From the NCBI RefSeq assembly GCF_900176275.1, contig NZ_FWXD01000006.1, forward strand, positions 137,979 through 201,978: 64,000 bases of DNA, given 5' to 3'. The notes under the pieces are model-generated. The model worked only from the letters and a program-made list of their open reading frames with translations. It searched no databases and was not told the origin of the DNA. The position numbers and the translations under genes were made by a program. This DNA is from Andreprevotia lacus DSM 23236. GTDB lineage: Bacteria > Pseudomonadota > Gammaproteobacteria > Burkholderiales > Chitinibacteraceae. This document shows positions 62,569 to 64,000 of this stretch, in pieces (position 1 is the first letter of the stretch; each line of letters begins with the position of its first letter).

Positions 62569-64000
62569 CCTCCAGTGATTGCTGGGCGCTGGAGGTAATC
62601 AAGGCGATCAGCGATTTTGCCACGCCGGCAGGATGATGCCGGAGTATATCGAGGTGCCTGCCTTCGAAGACTTCAATGGGCGAGTTGGCAAAAGCCGTAT
62701 TACCCCAATGATTGTCACCATGAATTTCGGTGCTTTCCATTCTCCTGGCAGCTAGAGGTGACATGTGAAAATCGGCAGAAACACCAAACGGGCATGTCTG
62801 TACTGGATGATCTGCCCAGTATTGGCGCATCGCATGCGCATGATATTTCTCGGCCAGGTAGCGCTGGCGCAATATGGTGTGCCAGATTTCCTGTTCGTGC
62901 GGGCTGTGCAGATTCATGCGCGAGGTGGCCAGATTTATGCAATTTTCCAGCGGCATGTTGTCAAAGGTGCGTGCAGTCAGCGGCTCGCCGACTTTCGAGT
63001 AGGTATCGCAAATCGCCTTGAAGAATTCACTTTTGAAATAAGCTTCATCAAAAGGTGGAAATTCATAGCCTGCAGGTACGATACCTGTATCGATAAAGCC
63101 CAGCATGACCTGATCAAAGCCCAGCTTTTGTAATGCCTTGGCCAGCTCATAGGCAATCAATCCGCCAACGCAATAGCCGGCCAGCACGATCTTGCCCGAA
63201 CAATGGCGCAAGATTTGCGGCGCATATCGCGCTGCCATGACAACGAAATCATCTACCGGATCGGCTTCGTTATCGATGCCGTCATGGTGAAAGACGAATA
63301 CATTGGCTTGATCCGGCGGCACACTGCGGGCGACCTGATTGAATACTTCTGCGCTGCCACCCGCACCGGGGATAAAGAAAATATCGTGGCTGGCTGTGTG
63401 GGGGCTATCGAGCTTCGCGATATTGTCATCGACCAGCAGCCAGTTGCGCTCCCCATCAGCAGGTGTGCTGTTACCCTGATCAGCACCCGTTTTGTCAGGG
63501 GAGGCTAGCAGTTTCTCGGCAAGCGCCGCTACGGTGGGGGCTTCGAAAACGGTACGAACATTCAACTCGCATGCAAAGGCTAGCCGTATTTGTACCGTCA
63601 GTACTGTCGCCAGCAGCGAATGCCCACCCAGCGCAAAGAAGTTGTCATGCACTCCCACCCGATCCAGCTTGAGCACCCCAGCCCAGATCGCGGCCAGCCG
63701 CGCTTCAGTTGCAGTGCGTGGCGCCACATAGCGATCTTCATCCACCTGCCGCTGCGGCGCCGGCAGGGCCTGCCGATCTACCTTGCCATTGGGCGTCAAC
63801 GGCAGTTGTGCCAGTTCGATGAAATACGCCGGCACCATATAGTCCGGCAGGCTGCGCAACAGGATGCTCCGCAAGGCATCGCCATCCGGCATGGCTTGCT
63901 CCGGCTGCGCCACCAGATACGCCACCAGCCGGGTGTCCTCGTCGTCCTGACGGGCCACGACCACCGCATCGCGAATCGCCGGCTGTTGCAGCAAGGTGGC
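62555..64000 (-). CDS. NRPS C-terminus: A (end), PCP and cysteine-type thioesterase (partial)
   Basis: Incomplete at its 5' end, which runs past the window edge. The A-domain C-terminal subdomain includes LPDYMVPAYF and the A10 lysine in LPLTPNGKVDRQAL. The PCP has its phosphopantetheine serine in DNFFALGGHSLL (codon 63617-63619). The terminal TE has FIPGAGGSAEVFNQVAR, a nucleophile elbow GYCVGG with Cys (codon 63170-63172) instead of Ser, and EGRHLDILR with the catalytic His. It releases the finished peptide. The product is unknown. The frame is open to the last base with no start codon in the window. Confidence 0.93.
   Translation of the reverse strand, partial: ATLLQQPAIRDAVVVARQDDEDTRLVAYLVAQPEQAMPDGDALRSILLRSLPDYMVPAYFIELAQLPLTPNGKVDRQALPAPQRQVDEDRYVAPRTATEARLAAIWAGVLKLDRVGVHDNFFALGGHSLLATVLTVQIRLAFACELNVRTVFEAPTVAALAEKLLASPDKTGADQGNSTPADGERNWLLVDDNIAKLDSPHTASHDIFFIPGAGGSAEVFNQVARSVPPDQANVFVFHHDGIDNEADPVDDFVVMAARYAPQILRHCSGKIVLAGYCVGGLIAYELAKALQKLGFDQVMLGFIDTGIVPAGYEFPPFDEAYFKSEFFKAICDTYSKVGEPLTARTFDNMPLENCINLATSRMNLHSPHEQEIWHTILRQRYLAEKYHAHAMRQYWADHPVQTCPFGVSADFHMSPLAARRMESTEIHGDNHWGNTAFANSPIEVFEGRHLDILRHHPAGVAKSLIALITSSAQQSLEDAAA

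Overview
The window comes from a GC-rich betaproteobacterium, most likely of the order Neisseriales (Chromobacteriaceae or Chitinibacteraceae type). The basis is gene content and order: an E. coli-type LysA, an entericidin gene between leuC and leuD, the orn / M48 peptidase / pterin dehydratase / rsgA neighbourhood, a betaproteobacterial proteasome-like subunit, and FlgA/CheR/MCP motility genes. The species cannot be fixed from the sequence alone. Most of the window is dense, ordinary chromosome. I saw no rRNA, CRISPR, phage or intact insertion sequence, and one tRNA (Arg, CCU).

Layout. 0-5 kb: lysA, a DJ-1-family gene, a hotdog thioesterase, cheR and a diguanylate cyclase. 5-13 kb: AGE-family epimerase, an isolated flgA, apaG, an Atm1-like ABC exporter, a PhyH-type dioxygenase with an extra N-terminal domain, tRNA-Arg and pyruvate kinase. 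13-18 kb: FGE-sulfatase-domain protein, a cysteine-rich lipoprotein, a chemoreceptor and relA. 18-25 kb: DUF2062 protein, rsgA, pterin dehydratase, M48 protease; then orn-pncC-bph-yhcH and hslO. 25-34 kb: enoyl-CoA hydratase, dienelactone hydrolase, hexose-6-P mutarotase, ubiD, DUF3293, mutS, an unknown acidic protein, rluB and greB. 34-40 kb: an orphan sensor kinase, thyA-folA, DUF2892 protein plus a sigma factor, and an MmyB-type regulator. 40-44 kb: leuC-ecn-leuD, then nagB, then leuB. 44-54 kb: aldo/keto reductase and LysR regulator separated by repeats, a periplasmic binding protein, a USG-1-like protein, tex, a TPR-glycosyltransferase and an MltF-like transglycosylase. 54-59 kb: a large secreted multidomain protein, the Pit phosphate transporter and PPK2.

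59-64 kb is the edge of a nonribosomal peptide synthetase (NRPS) cluster on the minus strand. It holds the C-terminal A-PCP-TE part of an NRPS running off the window, a PvdE/SyrD-like exporter overlapping it, an MbtH-like protein and a type II thioesterase. The terminal TE carries a cysteine in place of the usual serine nucleophile.

Most unusual points: (1) a 268-bp non-coding element with perfect 22-bp terminal inverted repeats, present twice (45391-45658 and 60221-60488) with two differences and flanked by TA, one copy lying inside the NRPS gene set; (2) a second short hairpin repeat family near 45.7, 54.05 and 56.25 kb; (3) a secreted fusion of two beta/gamma-crystallin-like domains, a PR-17-like (basic secretory protein) metallopeptidase and a PR-1-like CAP domain, with a LacI-type operator palindrome upstream; (4) the cysteine TE; (5) the proteasome-like subunit translationally coupled to pncC.
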